64,000 nt of DNA from Vibrio tarriae (GTDB lineage: Bacteria > Pseudomonadota > Gammaproteobacteria > Enterobacterales > Vibrionaceae), in assembly GCF_002216685.1 (NCBI RefSeq), contig NZ_CP022353.1, positions 2,604,001 to 2,668,000 on the forward strand. The letters run 5' to 3'. This document shows, piece by piece, positions 18,554 through 26,336 of this stretch. The notes beneath the pieces are model-generated. The model had not been told where the DNA came from. It was given only the letters and a program-made list of their open reading frames with translations, and ran no database searches. How positions within the stretch are numbered: the first letter of the stretch is position 1; each line of letters begins with the position of its first letter. A program made the position numbers and the translations under genes.

Positions 18554-19711
18554 TTAAGGCCAGTTTTTAACGCGTAGCGCACCTTCGGTGATTTCATTGA
18601 AGCCACTGATGGTTGGGATTAGCTGACGCACCAAGCGGTTCCAACGTGAAATTGGCGCAGCAGTCACGTACACCACATCATAAGGACGCAGTTCAAACTC
18701 GGTGCCCATTACTAGCGCGGTCGCATCTTGAATGTTGAGTTGGTAAATGCTGGCGATTGGCTCGTCTTGCCCCATCGCGATACCGTTTTGATTGCTGCGC
18801 TCTTGGTTACTACGGATAACAAAAATACCCGTAGCATCGGCTTCCGCTTCATTGATGCCGCCTACTGTGCTTAGGGCTTCGGTTAAGCTCATGCCAGTGC
18901 GGTCAATCTTGAGCATTTGTGGCTGTTTCACTTCGCCCATAACAAATACTTTTTGCGCATCGTTACGTGGAATATGCACGATATCGCCATCACGCAGTAA
19001 ACGGTTTTGGGTTAAGTCACCCTTTTGAATCAATGCGTACAGTGAAATTTGTTCTTCCACGCCGTTACGAGTCAAGGTGACGTTACGCCAATCAGCATCT
19101 TTCGTGATGCCACCAGCACGGTTAACGGCATCGAGTAAAGTCAGCGGAATGTTGGAGATTGGCTGCTGGCCTGGGCTTGTCACTTCACCTGTGATGTAGG
19201 ATTTTTGTGAGCGAAAAGCCGCCACGTTGACATCCACTTGCGGCGCTTCAATAAATTTGGCGAGTTTTTCCGCCAGCATGGTACGAACTTCGGTCACGGT
19301 TTTCCCCGCAACACTGACTTGGCCAATGTAGGGATAGAAGATGGTGCCATCAGCGTGTACCCAGTTACCGGCTTCAGCAGAACTGCGGTATGAACCAGCA
19401 GGAATGGTCAGCTCTGGGTGATCCCAAATCGTGACGTTCAGTACATCACCCGCACCAATACGGTATTCGTAGTGGGCAATATCTTGCTCTAAAGTGAGGT
19501 TAGGTTGAGTGGCCACAGCTTGTTGTTGGTATTTAAGCTCTTTGATCAGCGTCGGTGTGACCGGATAAACGTTAACTAACGCCGAGAGCGACTCCTGCTC
19601 TTCCGCTTCCCAAGCAACATTTTTATCGCCCGTAGGAAGATGAGCGCCGGGAATGCTACAACCGGTTAGCCCAGCAGAGAGAATGAGTAAAAGTAGGGAC
19701 TTCTTTGACAC
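18554..19711 (-). CDS. wza: Wza: outer-membrane polysaccharide export lipoprotein
   Basis: A 385-residue lipoprotein: signal peptide with lipobox LTGC, lipidated Cys18, then the poly_export domain ([19 protein letters not shown]) and SLBB repeats ([24 protein letters not shown]). Wza forms the octameric outer-membrane channel for capsule chains. Start codon is GTG at 19711 with AAGG eight bases upstream. It is the first gene of a long leftward operon whose leader carries an ops element. In V. cholerae O139 related genes are called otnA/otnB; the relation of names is not certain here. Confidence 0.9.
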   Translation of the reverse strand: MSKKSLLLLILSAGLTGCSIPGAHLPTGDKNVAWEAEEQESLSALVNVYPVTPTLIKELKYQQQAVATQPNLTLEQDIAHYEYRIGAGDVLNVTIWDHPELTIPAGSYRSSAEAGNWVHADGTIFYPYIGQVSVAGKTVTEVRTMLAEKLAKFIEAPQVDVNVAAFRSQKSYITGEVTSPGQQPISNIPLTLLDAVNRAGGITKDADWRNVTLTRNGVEEQISLYALIQKGDLTQNRLLRDGDIVHIPRNDAQKVFVMGEVKQPQMLKIDRTGMSLTEALSTVGGINEAEADATGIFVIRSNQERSNQNGIAMGQDEPIASIYQLNIQDATALVMGTEFELRPYDVVYVTAAPISRWNRLVRQLIPTISGFNEITEGALRVKNWP

Positions 19712-19746
19712 GCGAACAACCTTGCGATTCCGATTTTAATAACTTG

Positions 19747-19779
19747 AAGCTGTTTGCAGCTTTTTCCTATGCTACCGCC
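19747..19779 (-). promoter_or_regulatory. JUMPStart/ops element in the wza leader
   Basis: Read on the - strand, 19779-19768 is GGCGGTAGCATA, an ops core (consensus GGCGGTAGCnT). It is followed by a hairpin made of AAGCTG and CAGCTT (19747-19762). Ops DNA pauses RNA polymerase and recruits RfaH, which suppresses termination in long polysaccharide operons. It lies 57 bases or more before the wza start, so it is transcribed in the leader, as required. RfaH control is inferred from the motif. Confidence 0.8.
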
Positions 19780-20017
19780 CTGAGGTGTCGTTCCTCCCAA
19801 CGCGGCTATTCCTTATTTTTATGAGTCTGGCCTATTTATTGCGAGCAATTTCACAAAAAGCCTCAATTAATGATTAAAACATCAGCAAAATATAATTTTT
19901 CGAACGAGTCGAAATGTCATCTTAATGACCTAATTTGACGCGGAATCATACAGAGGTTGTCTAGGATTGTGAAGCTTATATTTTGTCAATTTACTAGTTC
20001 ATTTCTACTCGCAAATT

Positions 20018-20144
20018 ACATCGTTATTATTAATATCTTTCACTGTAGACTCCTTTATTTTGTTTACATTAAAAGCAATTCTGTTTATCTTTTGCGTCGT
20101 CCGCGATTAACGCGGATATACATCGATGTAATTAATATCTTTCA
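20018..20144. repeat. Duplicated leader segment and hairpin upstream of the yjbE-like gene
   Basis: ACATCG followed five bases later by ATTAATATCTTTCA occurs at 20018-20042 and again at 20120-20144, ending just before the ribosome site of the yjbE-like gene. Between them lies the palindrome TCCGCG-ATTAA-CGCGGA (20100-20116). The region from 19780 to 20155 has no gene and must contain divergent promoters for wza and the yjb-type operon. Function of the repeat is unknown; it may bind a regulator or come from a small duplication. Confidence 0.55.
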
Positions 20145-20155
20145 TGGAGAAGACT

Positions 20156-20431
20156 ATGAAAAAAACAGCACTTGTGTTGTTGGGGATGTTTGCATTTAGT
20201 GGTGTAGCAGTAGCAGCAACAGAAGAAGCGGCAGCGACAACTTCTAGCACTTCTACGACTACCACTGCAGCAACTACCTCTGCAGCAGGCGGCGGTGCTG
20301 CTGGTGCAGCGGCAGTCGGTACAGTAACAGCAACCGCAGTGGGTATCACTGCTGCAGCTGTTGCAGTCGCAGCAGTAGCATCAAGCAACTCAGGTACAGC
20401 CACTACGACCACTGTTACAGCGGCGCAGTAA
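20156..20431 (+). CDS. yjbE: YjbE-like small secreted Ala/Thr-rich protein
   Basis: A 91-residue protein with a clear signal peptide (MKKTALVLLGMFAFSGVAVA, cleavage near residue 20). The mature part is nearly all Ala, Thr, Ser, Gly and Val. E. coli YjbE (about 80 residues) has the same character and also leads the yjbEFGH operon, which is linked to extracellular polysaccharide production. GGAGAAG lies directly upstream of ATG 20156, which is why the ATG at 20144 was not used. The protein is periplasmic or exported; its biochemical role is unknown. A strong hairpin follows the gene. Confidence 0.75.
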   Translation: MKKTALVLLGMFAFSGVAVAATEEAAATTSSTSTTTTAATTSAAGGGAAGAAAVGTVTATAVGITAAAVAVAAVASSNSGTATTTTVTAAQ

Positions 20432-20441
20432 TCTGACCTTT

Positions 20442-20468
20442 AAAACAACCGCATATTGCGGTTGTTTT
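20442..20468 (+). terminator. Intra-operon terminator/attenuator after the yjbE-like gene
   Basis: A perfect 12-base inverted repeat, AAAACAACCGCA and TGCGGTTGTTTT, with a three-base loop. It is placed between the yjbE-like and yjbF-like genes. It probably ends most transcripts, giving more of the small secreted protein than of the following genes. Confidence 0.8.
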
Positions 20469-20494
20469 CTTATAAACTTTTAGACCAACCTCTC

Positions 20495-21184
20495 ATGCGC
20501 AAAATATATTATTTATTTTTTTGTCAGTTATTCCTTCTTTCCGGATGTGCAAAGAATGCGCAGCATTTATCTGACTCTTTGCAACTCGCCATTTTCGGAC
20601 CAGAACAATCGGTTATTTCTGCAGAAAAAGTCGCCAGTATTCCTTACGCAAGTATCTATATTCAGCAAAATGATAACCCGCTGGCTTTAATGGTTTTAGC
20701 TTGGGCTGAACCAGCAAAAAATAATACACATACCGCGTTGAAATGGATCTCGGCTGGGCAAGAAATGGTGGTGACTGAAGGGGGGCGAATTACCAAAACC
20801 CTTAATTTAGGTGGTGGGAATTTAGTCAATATTGAATCTCACTCTGTCGATCCTTTGCTATTAGGGCTACATAACGCGAGTACGCCGCGCTATTGGGAGT
20901 TCTATTTGAGCTGGCAACCCGGCTATCACTTTCACTATTTGGCGCAATCTCGTTTTGTGAGTGAAGGCGAGCAAATCAAGCAGTTGCCCAATGGCGAATC
21001 TCGCTCTCTGCTGCTGTTCAATGAGCAGATTACGATTGCAGCGCTGGATCAGCAGTATCACAACTATTACTGGATCGACCCGACTTCAGGGGCGGTCGTC
21101 GCCACCGAGCAGCAATTGGCTCCGGGCTTGAACCGTTATGCCCTCGCGGTGGGTAAATCTTATTTGAATCAAGGAGGCATCTAA
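20495..21184 (+). CDS. yjbF: YjbF-like outer-membrane lipoprotein
   Basis: A 229-residue lipoprotein of the YjbF/GfcB family: signal ending in FLLSGC with lipidated Cys18, followed by a mostly beta-rich domain. GfcB and YjbF are encoded with capsule or exopolysaccharide secretion genes. ATG 20495 is used since it gives a proper signal peptide; a TTG further upstream lies within the terminator hairpin. The stop overlaps the next ATG (TAATG). V. cholerae O139 homologues have been called wbfD. Exact molecular role unknown. Confidence 0.75.
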   Translation: MRKIYYLFFCQLFLLSGCAKNAQHLSDSLQLAIFGPEQSVISAEKVASIPYASIYIQQNDNPLALMVLAWAEPAKNNTHTALKWISAGQEMVVTEGGRITKTLNLGGGNLVNIESHSVDPLLLGLHNASTPRYWEFYLSWQPGYHFHYLAQSRFVSEGEQIKQLPNGESRSLLLFNEQITIAALDQQYHNYYWIDPTSGAVVATEQQLAPGLNRYALAVGKSYLNQGGI

Positions 21185-21954
21185 TGCTGAAACGTTGGGT
21201 AACCTTGATTACTTTGGTCGGCGGACTCTGTGCTCACTCACTGTTTGCCGCACCTTTGGCGACTACGCTAGAAACTCGTTTTGCTGGCAACGCCACTCTG
21301 TTGCGCTTTGAGGAGCCGATTCGCCTTGATCAAGCGGTCATGCAAACGCTGGAACATTATCAACTCAGCACGTTGGATGTGGAGTGGTCAAGCGCTGGGC
21401 TGTTCGATTTAAGTCATCCGTTCTCGTTTAAGCAGCATGTGCTGTTGGTGTTAGCGCATCAGCAATCTGCCGCGCCCATGGCGCAAAAAGTGTTATGGGA
21501 AACGCTGCGCGATCAATTACGCCTTTCTGCGTTTGCAAAGCGTATTTTTACCCCTATCGATCCTGATTGGACACGGCTAGCCGCGCAAGATAACCCGCGC
21601 CTAAACGGTCAGTGGTTATTAACGCTCAATCCGAGAGTGGCGGAAGTTTCCGTTTACGGGGCAGTGAAAAAGCCCGGAGATGTCACGTGGCGAGGTCGTC
21701 AATCGGCTAAGGATTATGCGCAAGCCGCCGGTTTAGTCGATGAGCAGATCAGCGAAATTGTGGTGATTCAACCCGATGGCGTGGTGCAAAAACATTCGGT
21801 GGCGTATTGGAATATGACCTTTGCTGAGGTTGCTCCCGGGGCCATTGTGTACGTGCCCATGCCGCTGCACGACTCTTCTTTTTATCCTGATACTCCAAGC
21901 ACTGACGCTAATCAGTTAGTGATCGAACTGCTGAGAAATAGATTACCGCTATGA
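21184..21954 (+). CDS. yjbG: YjbG-like periplasmic protein
   Basis: A 256-residue protein with an N-terminal signal (VTLITLVGGLCAHSLFA). It resembles the YjbG/GfcC family of capsule-associated periplasmic proteins. The segment VSVYGAVKKPGDVTW resembles an SLBB-like beta-grasp unit, as in GfcC and Wza. It is coupled to both neighbours by overlapping stop and start codons. It may interact with the export channel or the growing chain; this is inference from the family. Confidence 0.75.
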   Translation: MLKRWVTLITLVGGLCAHSLFAAPLATTLETRFAGNATLLRFEEPIRLDQAVMQTLEHYQLSTLDVEWSSAGLFDLSHPFSFKQHVLLVLAHQQSAAPMAQKVLWETLRDQLRLSAFAKRIFTPIDPDWTRLAAQDNPRLNGQWLLTLNPRVAEVSVYGAVKKPGDVTWRGRQSAKDYAQAAGLVDEQISEIVVIQPDGVVQKHSVAYWNMTFAEVAPGAIVYVPMPLHDSSFYPDTPSTDANQLVIELLRNRLPL

Positions 21955-24173
21955 AAACTGGCCGCTGTCCTCAACTTAATACTTCTCTCTCACTGCTTGC
22001 CGTTGTGGTCAGCAGTGCGTTGTTGGTGCCAAGGTATGCCAACGCCGATGAATTCAGCTATCCACAACTGCGTCATTCGCAAACAGATTTTGGCGGCGCG
22101 GGGCTGATTCAAATGCCGAGTGCGCGCATGATGCCCGAAGGCGAACTGAGCCTCGCGGTGACCAACAATGATGATTACATTCACTACGCAGTTTCGCTGC
22201 AACTGTTCCCGTGGCTAGAAACAACGGTACGTTACACCCAAGTGCATGAGCTGCTGTACAGTGGAGATTCAGGGTTTAGCGGTGACACTGAGTACACGGA
22301 TAAATCGATTGATGCCAAATTGCGCCTATGGGAAGAGAGCTACTGGCTACCTGAGATTTCGCTGGGTCTGCGCGATGTCGGCGGTACTGGCCTGTTTGAT
22401 GGCGAGTACTTGGTGGCAAGTAAGAATTTTGGCTCGCTCGATTTTACTTTGGGTGTTGGCTGGGGTTATTTAGGTAATCGCGCCAATCTAACCGGCGATA
22501 AATCCAAAACACCCGACTGTGGGCGTGATGGTAGCTACGGCGGCAAAGGCGGGATGTTTGATCTCGGCCGAATGTTTACGGGGTGTACTGCGCTGTTTGG
22601 TGGCGTGGAATATCAAACACCTTTTGAACCGCTACGCCTAAAGGTGGAATACGATGGCAATGACTACCGCAGTGATTTTCCGGTCACGCGCGCTTCTAAT
22701 GCAAAAAATAAGCAGTCGATGCCCGTCGATACACCTTGGAACTTTGGGGTGGTTTACGCGCTCACTGACTGGGCAGATTTGCGCCTGAGTTATGAACGCG
22801 GCAATACGTTTACTGCGGGGGTGACTTTCGGTACTAACGTCGCAGCTCTCACCCCCACATGGGTCGATTCTCCCGCGCCAGCTTACCAGCCTGCACCAAG
22901 CAAAACCGAACTCACGGATGAAGAATGGCAACGCTTAAGCCAAGATTTGGCGACGGTAGCTGGCTATCAATCGGTGGAAGTGTATCAAGCGGCAGATAGC
23001 GTTACGGTGAAAGGGGCACAGGTGAAATACCGTGACCGCCAAGAGGCAGAGCAAAGAGCCGCCACTTTGATTGCCAATACGGGGATTGATGCCAGAACTT
23101 ATCGCATTATTGAAACGGGTGAAGATCAGCCATTAACTGAGACTCGCTTAAACAGCACCTCCTTCAAGCGCATTGCTGATCGCGATTATCCGGATGCCAA
23201 ATTGGATGATGCCAAACAGACCGGTAACCCAGCCCCGATTTCGGGTGACCTAAAAGCCGCGCAAATCGAGCGTTGGAGTTTTGGTTTTTCTCCTGTGTTA
23301 CAGCAGTCGTTCGGTGGTTCAGAAGATTTCTACCTCTACGCGATTGGGGTGAATGCGAATGCCCGTTATAAAGCCGGCGATCACTGGCTATTTTCAGGCA
23401 CGCTTTATGGCAACCTGACCGATAACTACGACAAGTACAAATACACGGTGCCACCCGATGGTACTAATGTGAAACGTGTGCGTACCTTGTCGCGCCAATA
23501 CTATGAAGAAGTGGTACGGGTGGATAATTTGCAACTGACTTACTTTGACCAATGGAACCAATTCTATGGTCAGGCGTATGCCGGCTATCTGGAAACCATG
23601 TTTGCTGGTGTAGGTAGCGAGATTTTGTATCGTCCACTTGGTAAGAATTGGGCGATCGGAGTGGACGGTAACTATGTTAAGCAGCGCGATCCTAGCTCGA
23701 CTTTTGGTCTGTATGAGCAAGAGCGTCAGTACGATCCACAAACTGGCCGCTATTATCGAGTGCAAACGGGTACGGTGACTGGACATGCGACCCTCTACTG
23801 GCAGCCACAATTTTGGTCATTGCTGGATAACACCTTGCTTAAACTGAGTGCGGGACGGTATTTGACAGAGGATATCGGCTTTACGATCGATTTCTCTAAG
23901 CAGTTCGCCAGCGGTGTCGTAGCAGGAGCCTTTGCGACTAAGACGGATCTCTCCGCTGAAGAGTTTGGTGAAGGGAGTTTCTCCAAAGGGTTCTATATTT
24001 CAATTCCGTTGGATTTGATGACCATTCGCCCAAGTACTGAGCGCGTGAACATTTCTTGGCTGCCACTGCAACGCGATGGCGGACAGATGTTAGGACGTCA
24101 ACATACTCTGTTTGATATGACCGATGCTCGCGCACCTTGGTTTACCCGCCCTATTCAGCCGATTGCCGAGTAA
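21951..24173 (+). CDS. yjbH: YjbH-like outer-membrane beta-barrel protein
   Basis: A 740-residue secreted protein of the YjbH/GfcD family. A signal peptide (residues 1 to about 31) is followed by the typical DFGGAGLIQMPSARM segment and many alternating aromatic/polar strands, consistent with two outer-membrane beta barrels separated by a soluble part (about residues 310-430). Family members are proposed to help secrete polysaccharide across the outer membrane. It overlaps the yjbG-like gene by four bases (ATGA) and is followed by an intrinsic terminator. V. cholerae O139 homologues have been called wbfB. Confidence 0.8.
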   Translation: MKTGRCPQLNTSLSLLAVVVSSALLVPRYANADEFSYPQLRHSQTDFGGAGLIQMPSARMMPEGELSLAVTNNDDYIHYAVSLQLFPWLETTVRYTQVHELLYSGDSGFSGDTEYTDKSIDAKLRLWEESYWLPEISLGLRDVGGTGLFDGEYLVASKNFGSLDFTLGVGWGYLGNRANLTGDKSKTPDCGRDGSYGGKGGMFDLGRMFTGCTALFGGVEYQTPFEPLRLKVEYDGNDYRSDFPVTRASNAKNKQSMPVDTPWNFGVVYALTDWADLRLSYERGNTFTAGVTFGTNVAALTPTWVDSPAPAYQPAPSKTELTDEEWQRLSQDLATVAGYQSVEVYQAADSVTVKGAQVKYRDRQEAEQRAATLIANTGIDARTYRIIETGEDQPLTETRLNSTSFKRIADRDYPDAKLDDAKQTGNPAPISGDLKAAQIERWSFGFSPVLQQSFGGSEDFYLYAIGVNANARYKAGDHWLFSGTLYGNLTDNYDKYKYTVPPDGTNVKRVRTLSRQYYEEVVRVDNLQLTYFDQWNQFYGQAYAGYLETMFAGVGSEILYRPLGKNWAIGVDGNYVKQRDPSSTFGLYEQERQYDPQTGRYYRVQTGTVTGHATLYWQPQFWSLLDNTLLKLSAGRYLTEDIGFTIDFSKQFASGVVAGAFATKTDLSAEEFGEGSFSKGFYISIPLDLMTIRPSTERVNISWLPLQRDGGQMLGRQHTLFDMTDARAPWFTRPIQPIAE

Positions 24174-24192
24174 GCCTAAACCCTGATGTTTT

Positions 24193-24219
24193 AAGCCCTG
24201 CTTTCAAGCGGGGCTTTTT
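24193..24219 (+). terminator. Intrinsic terminator after the yjbH-like gene
   Basis: AAGCCC and GGGCTT arms (24193-24198, 24211-24216) enclose an inner GCTT/AAGC stem and are followed by a T run. It ends the yjb-type operon. Confidence 0.8.
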
Positions 24220-24470
24220 ATTACCTTAAAACTAAGATTTTTTTTGCGACAAAAACCGTCATTTTTATGACATGTAACTAATAATTTTATCTTTATTTCA
24301 TAGGGTTATTAATTGACAATTAAATGACCATAAAATCAATAAAACAAAACAAAAGTGTGACATTATGCAACTAACAAAAGGAAATCTATACTCATTAAGG
24401 AGCAGTAAAAATCGATCTTGAATGCGCATCTTGATCTCACTATCACAATGAGAATTTTCAGGAGGGCTTT

Positions 24471-25247
24471 ATGCACCTTCTCAATCTTGATGCGTTTTCA
24501 TCAAAACCATTTTTATCCAAATTTATCGTTACTCTTGCGACAATATTATCGCTGTCGGGTTGCGCCTCCAGTAATGGTCCATTGCAGGTAACAGAGCACA
24601 ACAAAGCGCCTGCAATTGATTTCGAAATGACAGGGATACCACTCATCTACTTTGGCTATGGATCGAGTGTACCAATCACAGAAAACCTAAGCTTAACTGC
24701 AGCTCATGTCGCCAAACTTAATTATGACCGCGTGATCGCCTATCACCCCACCTGTGATATCGCCTTGGTAGAATCCGATAACCGCGGAAAGAACTTTCCT
24801 AAAATGGGGTTAGTTTATCAAGATCAGCCAGTCACGACTTACGGAGTAAACGGCAGTGGTGCTGTGGTTTCTGGCTATGGCCACTATCGTATGGACTTAA
24901 ATTTTGTAAATTACCGATATTTTAAAGACTGCCCTGCGAGTGTAATGGACGCTCCCGTACAAGCAGGCATGAGCGGTGGTGGCACATTTAATAACCGCGG
25001 TGACTTGGTAGGCATTATCGCTGCGATGGCTGATAAAGACAGCACTCGCTTAGTCAACGGTGAGGCTCTTCCTTACGATAGACTCAGCCTGTTTATTTCC
25101 ATTAACTATGTCCGAGGATGGCTAGATAACGCCGTCAATCAATATTACGGCGGACAAAACCAAAGGTTGACGTGGCGGTTAGAGGGAGGGGATGACACGG
25201 AGCAACTCGCAAAAACAACCCCATCGCCTCTTTCTGTTCAAGAGTAA
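24471..25247 (+). CDS. Trypsin-like serine protease lipoprotein
   Basis: A 258-residue lipoprotein. The signal region ends in SLSGC (Cys31 or so). A chymotrypsin/trypsin-fold triad can be seen: His79 in TAAHV, Asp96 in CDIALVES, and Ser168 in GMSGGG. Start ATG 24471 has GGAGGG nearby. It is a separate unit after the yjb-type operon and before the polysaccharide genes on the other strand. A role in processing or quality control of secretion components is possible but unproven. It is not a standard member of Wza/Wzc systems. The 250 bases before it are AT-rich and hold its presumed promoter. Confidence 0.72.
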   Translation: MHLLNLDAFSSKPFLSKFIVTLATILSLSGCASSNGPLQVTEHNKAPAIDFEMTGIPLIYFGYGSSVPITENLSLTAAHVAKLNYDRVIAYHPTCDIALVESDNRGKNFPKMGLVYQDQPVTTYGVNGSGAVVSGYGHYRMDLNFVNYRYFKDCPASVMDAPVQAGMSGGGTFNNRGDLVGIIAAMADKDSTRLVNGEALPYDRLSLFISINYVRGWLDNAVNQYYGGQNQRLTWRLEGGDDTEQLAKTTPSPLSVQE

Positions 25248-25268
25248 CCGAACCGCATCTCGATATCC

Positions 25269-25290
25269 AAGCCGTCCAACTGGACGGCTT
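25269..25290. terminator. Terminator-like hairpin between convergent genes
   Basis: AAGCCGTCCA and TGGACGGCTT pair perfectly over ten bases with a two-base loop. The T tract is weak on both sides. It sits between the protease gene and the leftward phosphoglycosyl transferase gene, so it may stop both. Confidence 0.7.
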
Positions 25291-25295
25291 GATTG

Positions 25296-25850
25296 TTATG
25301 GTTTAACACGATCACCCGCTCCCTTGCCTAAAACGGTCTGAATGATATACGTAAAGTAGTTTTTTAAATTCAGCGTTTGAATCATCTGTTGATCAAGCTC
25401 TGCAAGCTTTACCGGTGTCGACATATCCACTTCGTTTACTTGAGCCAGCCCCGTAATGCCAGGGAGAACGGTAAACACCCCACGGGATTCTCGTTCAACA
25501 ATCAGATCTTGTTGATTAAACAAGCAAGGTCGAGGCCCAACTAAGCTCATTTCCCCCTTAAGCACATTGATCAATTGTGGAAGCTCATCAAGCTTGGTTT
25601 TGCGCAGAAACTGACCAAGCCTAGTCACAGAAGAAGCGCCAACCAAATGGGTTGCCACCGACGCCGTATTCTTTGGCATGGTTCGAAATTTAATGAGGGT
25701 AAATGGGCGCTGATTCTTACCGACTCGCTGTTGGCAGAAAATAGGGGAGCCAGTATCAAAGTAGCCCAAAATGCACACAATCAGTAACACAGGCCAGAGT
25801 AACAACAGCCCAACTAGAGCAAAAATAAAATCAAGAAATCGAATAACCAT
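25296..25850 (-). CDS. Monotopic phosphoglycosyl transferase (PglC/WreU-like initiating sugar transferase)
   Basis: A 184-residue enzyme with one N-terminal re-entrant hydrophobic segment (residues 8-30) and the bacterial sugar transferase core: IKFRTM at 53-58, the catalytic Asp-Glu pair at 88-89 (KLDELPQ), and LVGPRP at 103-108. It transfers a sugar-1-phosphate to undecaprenyl phosphate. Short versions such as PglC and WreU use 6-deoxy-HexNAc donors (diNAcBac, QuiNAc). This fits the nearby 4,6-dehydratase and reductases. It gives the window a second initiating enzyme besides WecA. Donor identity is inferred. Confidence 0.85.
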   Translation of the reverse strand: MVIRFLDFIFALVGLLLLWPVLLIVCILGYFDTGSPIFCQQRVGKNQRPFTLIKFRTMPKNTASVATHLVGASSVTRLGQFLRKTKLDELPQLINVLKGEMSLVGPRPCLFNQQDLIVERESRGVFTVLPGITGLAQVNEVDMSTPVKLAELDQQMIQTLNLKNYFTYIIQTVLGKGAGDRVKP

Positions 25851-25857
25851 GTCTTTA

Positions 25858-26130
25858 TCACTTAGATGATTGAGATAAGTAGAAATTTACCGTGCGCGCT
25901 ATGCCCTGTTCGAAACTCACAGGTGGCGACCAGTGTAGTGTTTTTTGGGTATGAGTGATATCCAGTTGTAGGTTATCGCATAAGCGCTGCCCCAGCTCTG
26001 GCTTACCCAATAGCCTCAGTAACCACTGCAGTCCGATTTGTGGAATGGGTAATAATCGGGGTCGAATCTGCATTGCTTGGGCGATAGTTCTAAGAAGAGT
26101 GGTCAAAGAAACGTCGTGGTTATCTGAAAC
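25858..26130 (-). pseudogene. 3' remnant of a WbpV/WreQ-like nucleotide-sugar reductase gene
   Basis: The readable frame begins abruptly after a TAA at 26131-26133 with VSDNHDVSLTTLLRTIA, then RLLPIPQIGLQWLLR and LHWSPPVSFEQGIARTV. These are the C-terminal about 90 residues of the UDP-sugar epimerase/reductase family (compare ISDNRVWSTKQLIQEL in the intact gene at 28246-29145). The NAD-binding and catalytic parts are absent. A TTG at 26106 could start an 82-residue product, but a functional protein is unlikely. The fragment lies directly upstream of the phosphoglycosyl transferase and suggests the recombination point where newer DNA was joined. Confidence 0.78.
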
Positions 26131-26336
26131 TTAAAAAATCTCCCCTGCAGCTTTGGGGTGATGGCAACACATCATGAACCATACAATAACCACCAATTTT
26201 ACAGAGCTACGTCAACGCACGACATCATGAGTCTGGTAAACGTCTCGCAAGCAAACTACAATTCGCACAATATAATATAACACCAAACAAGATCAACCTA
26301 CTGGGTTGGCAGGTTTATAAGGCAAGCTGCAACGCA

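Noticed and set aside
19747..19765. Possible + strand terminator (AAGCTG-TTTG-CAGCTTTTT) before the yjb-type operon
   Set aside because: Nothing upstream on the + strand needs termination here; it lies inside the wza leader next to the ops element, so it is better read as a leader hairpin of the - strand operon.
20107..20412. Long - strand frame rich in Val and Ala opposite the yjbE-like gene
   Set aside because: It mirrors the Ala/Thr codons of the + strand gene, which has a signal peptide and ribosome site. It is a shadow frame.
25858..26106. Functional 82-residue protein from TTG 26106
   Set aside because: The frame is only the C-terminal domain of a reductase, with conserved residues continuing upstream of the TTG up to a stop. 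It is a remnant.
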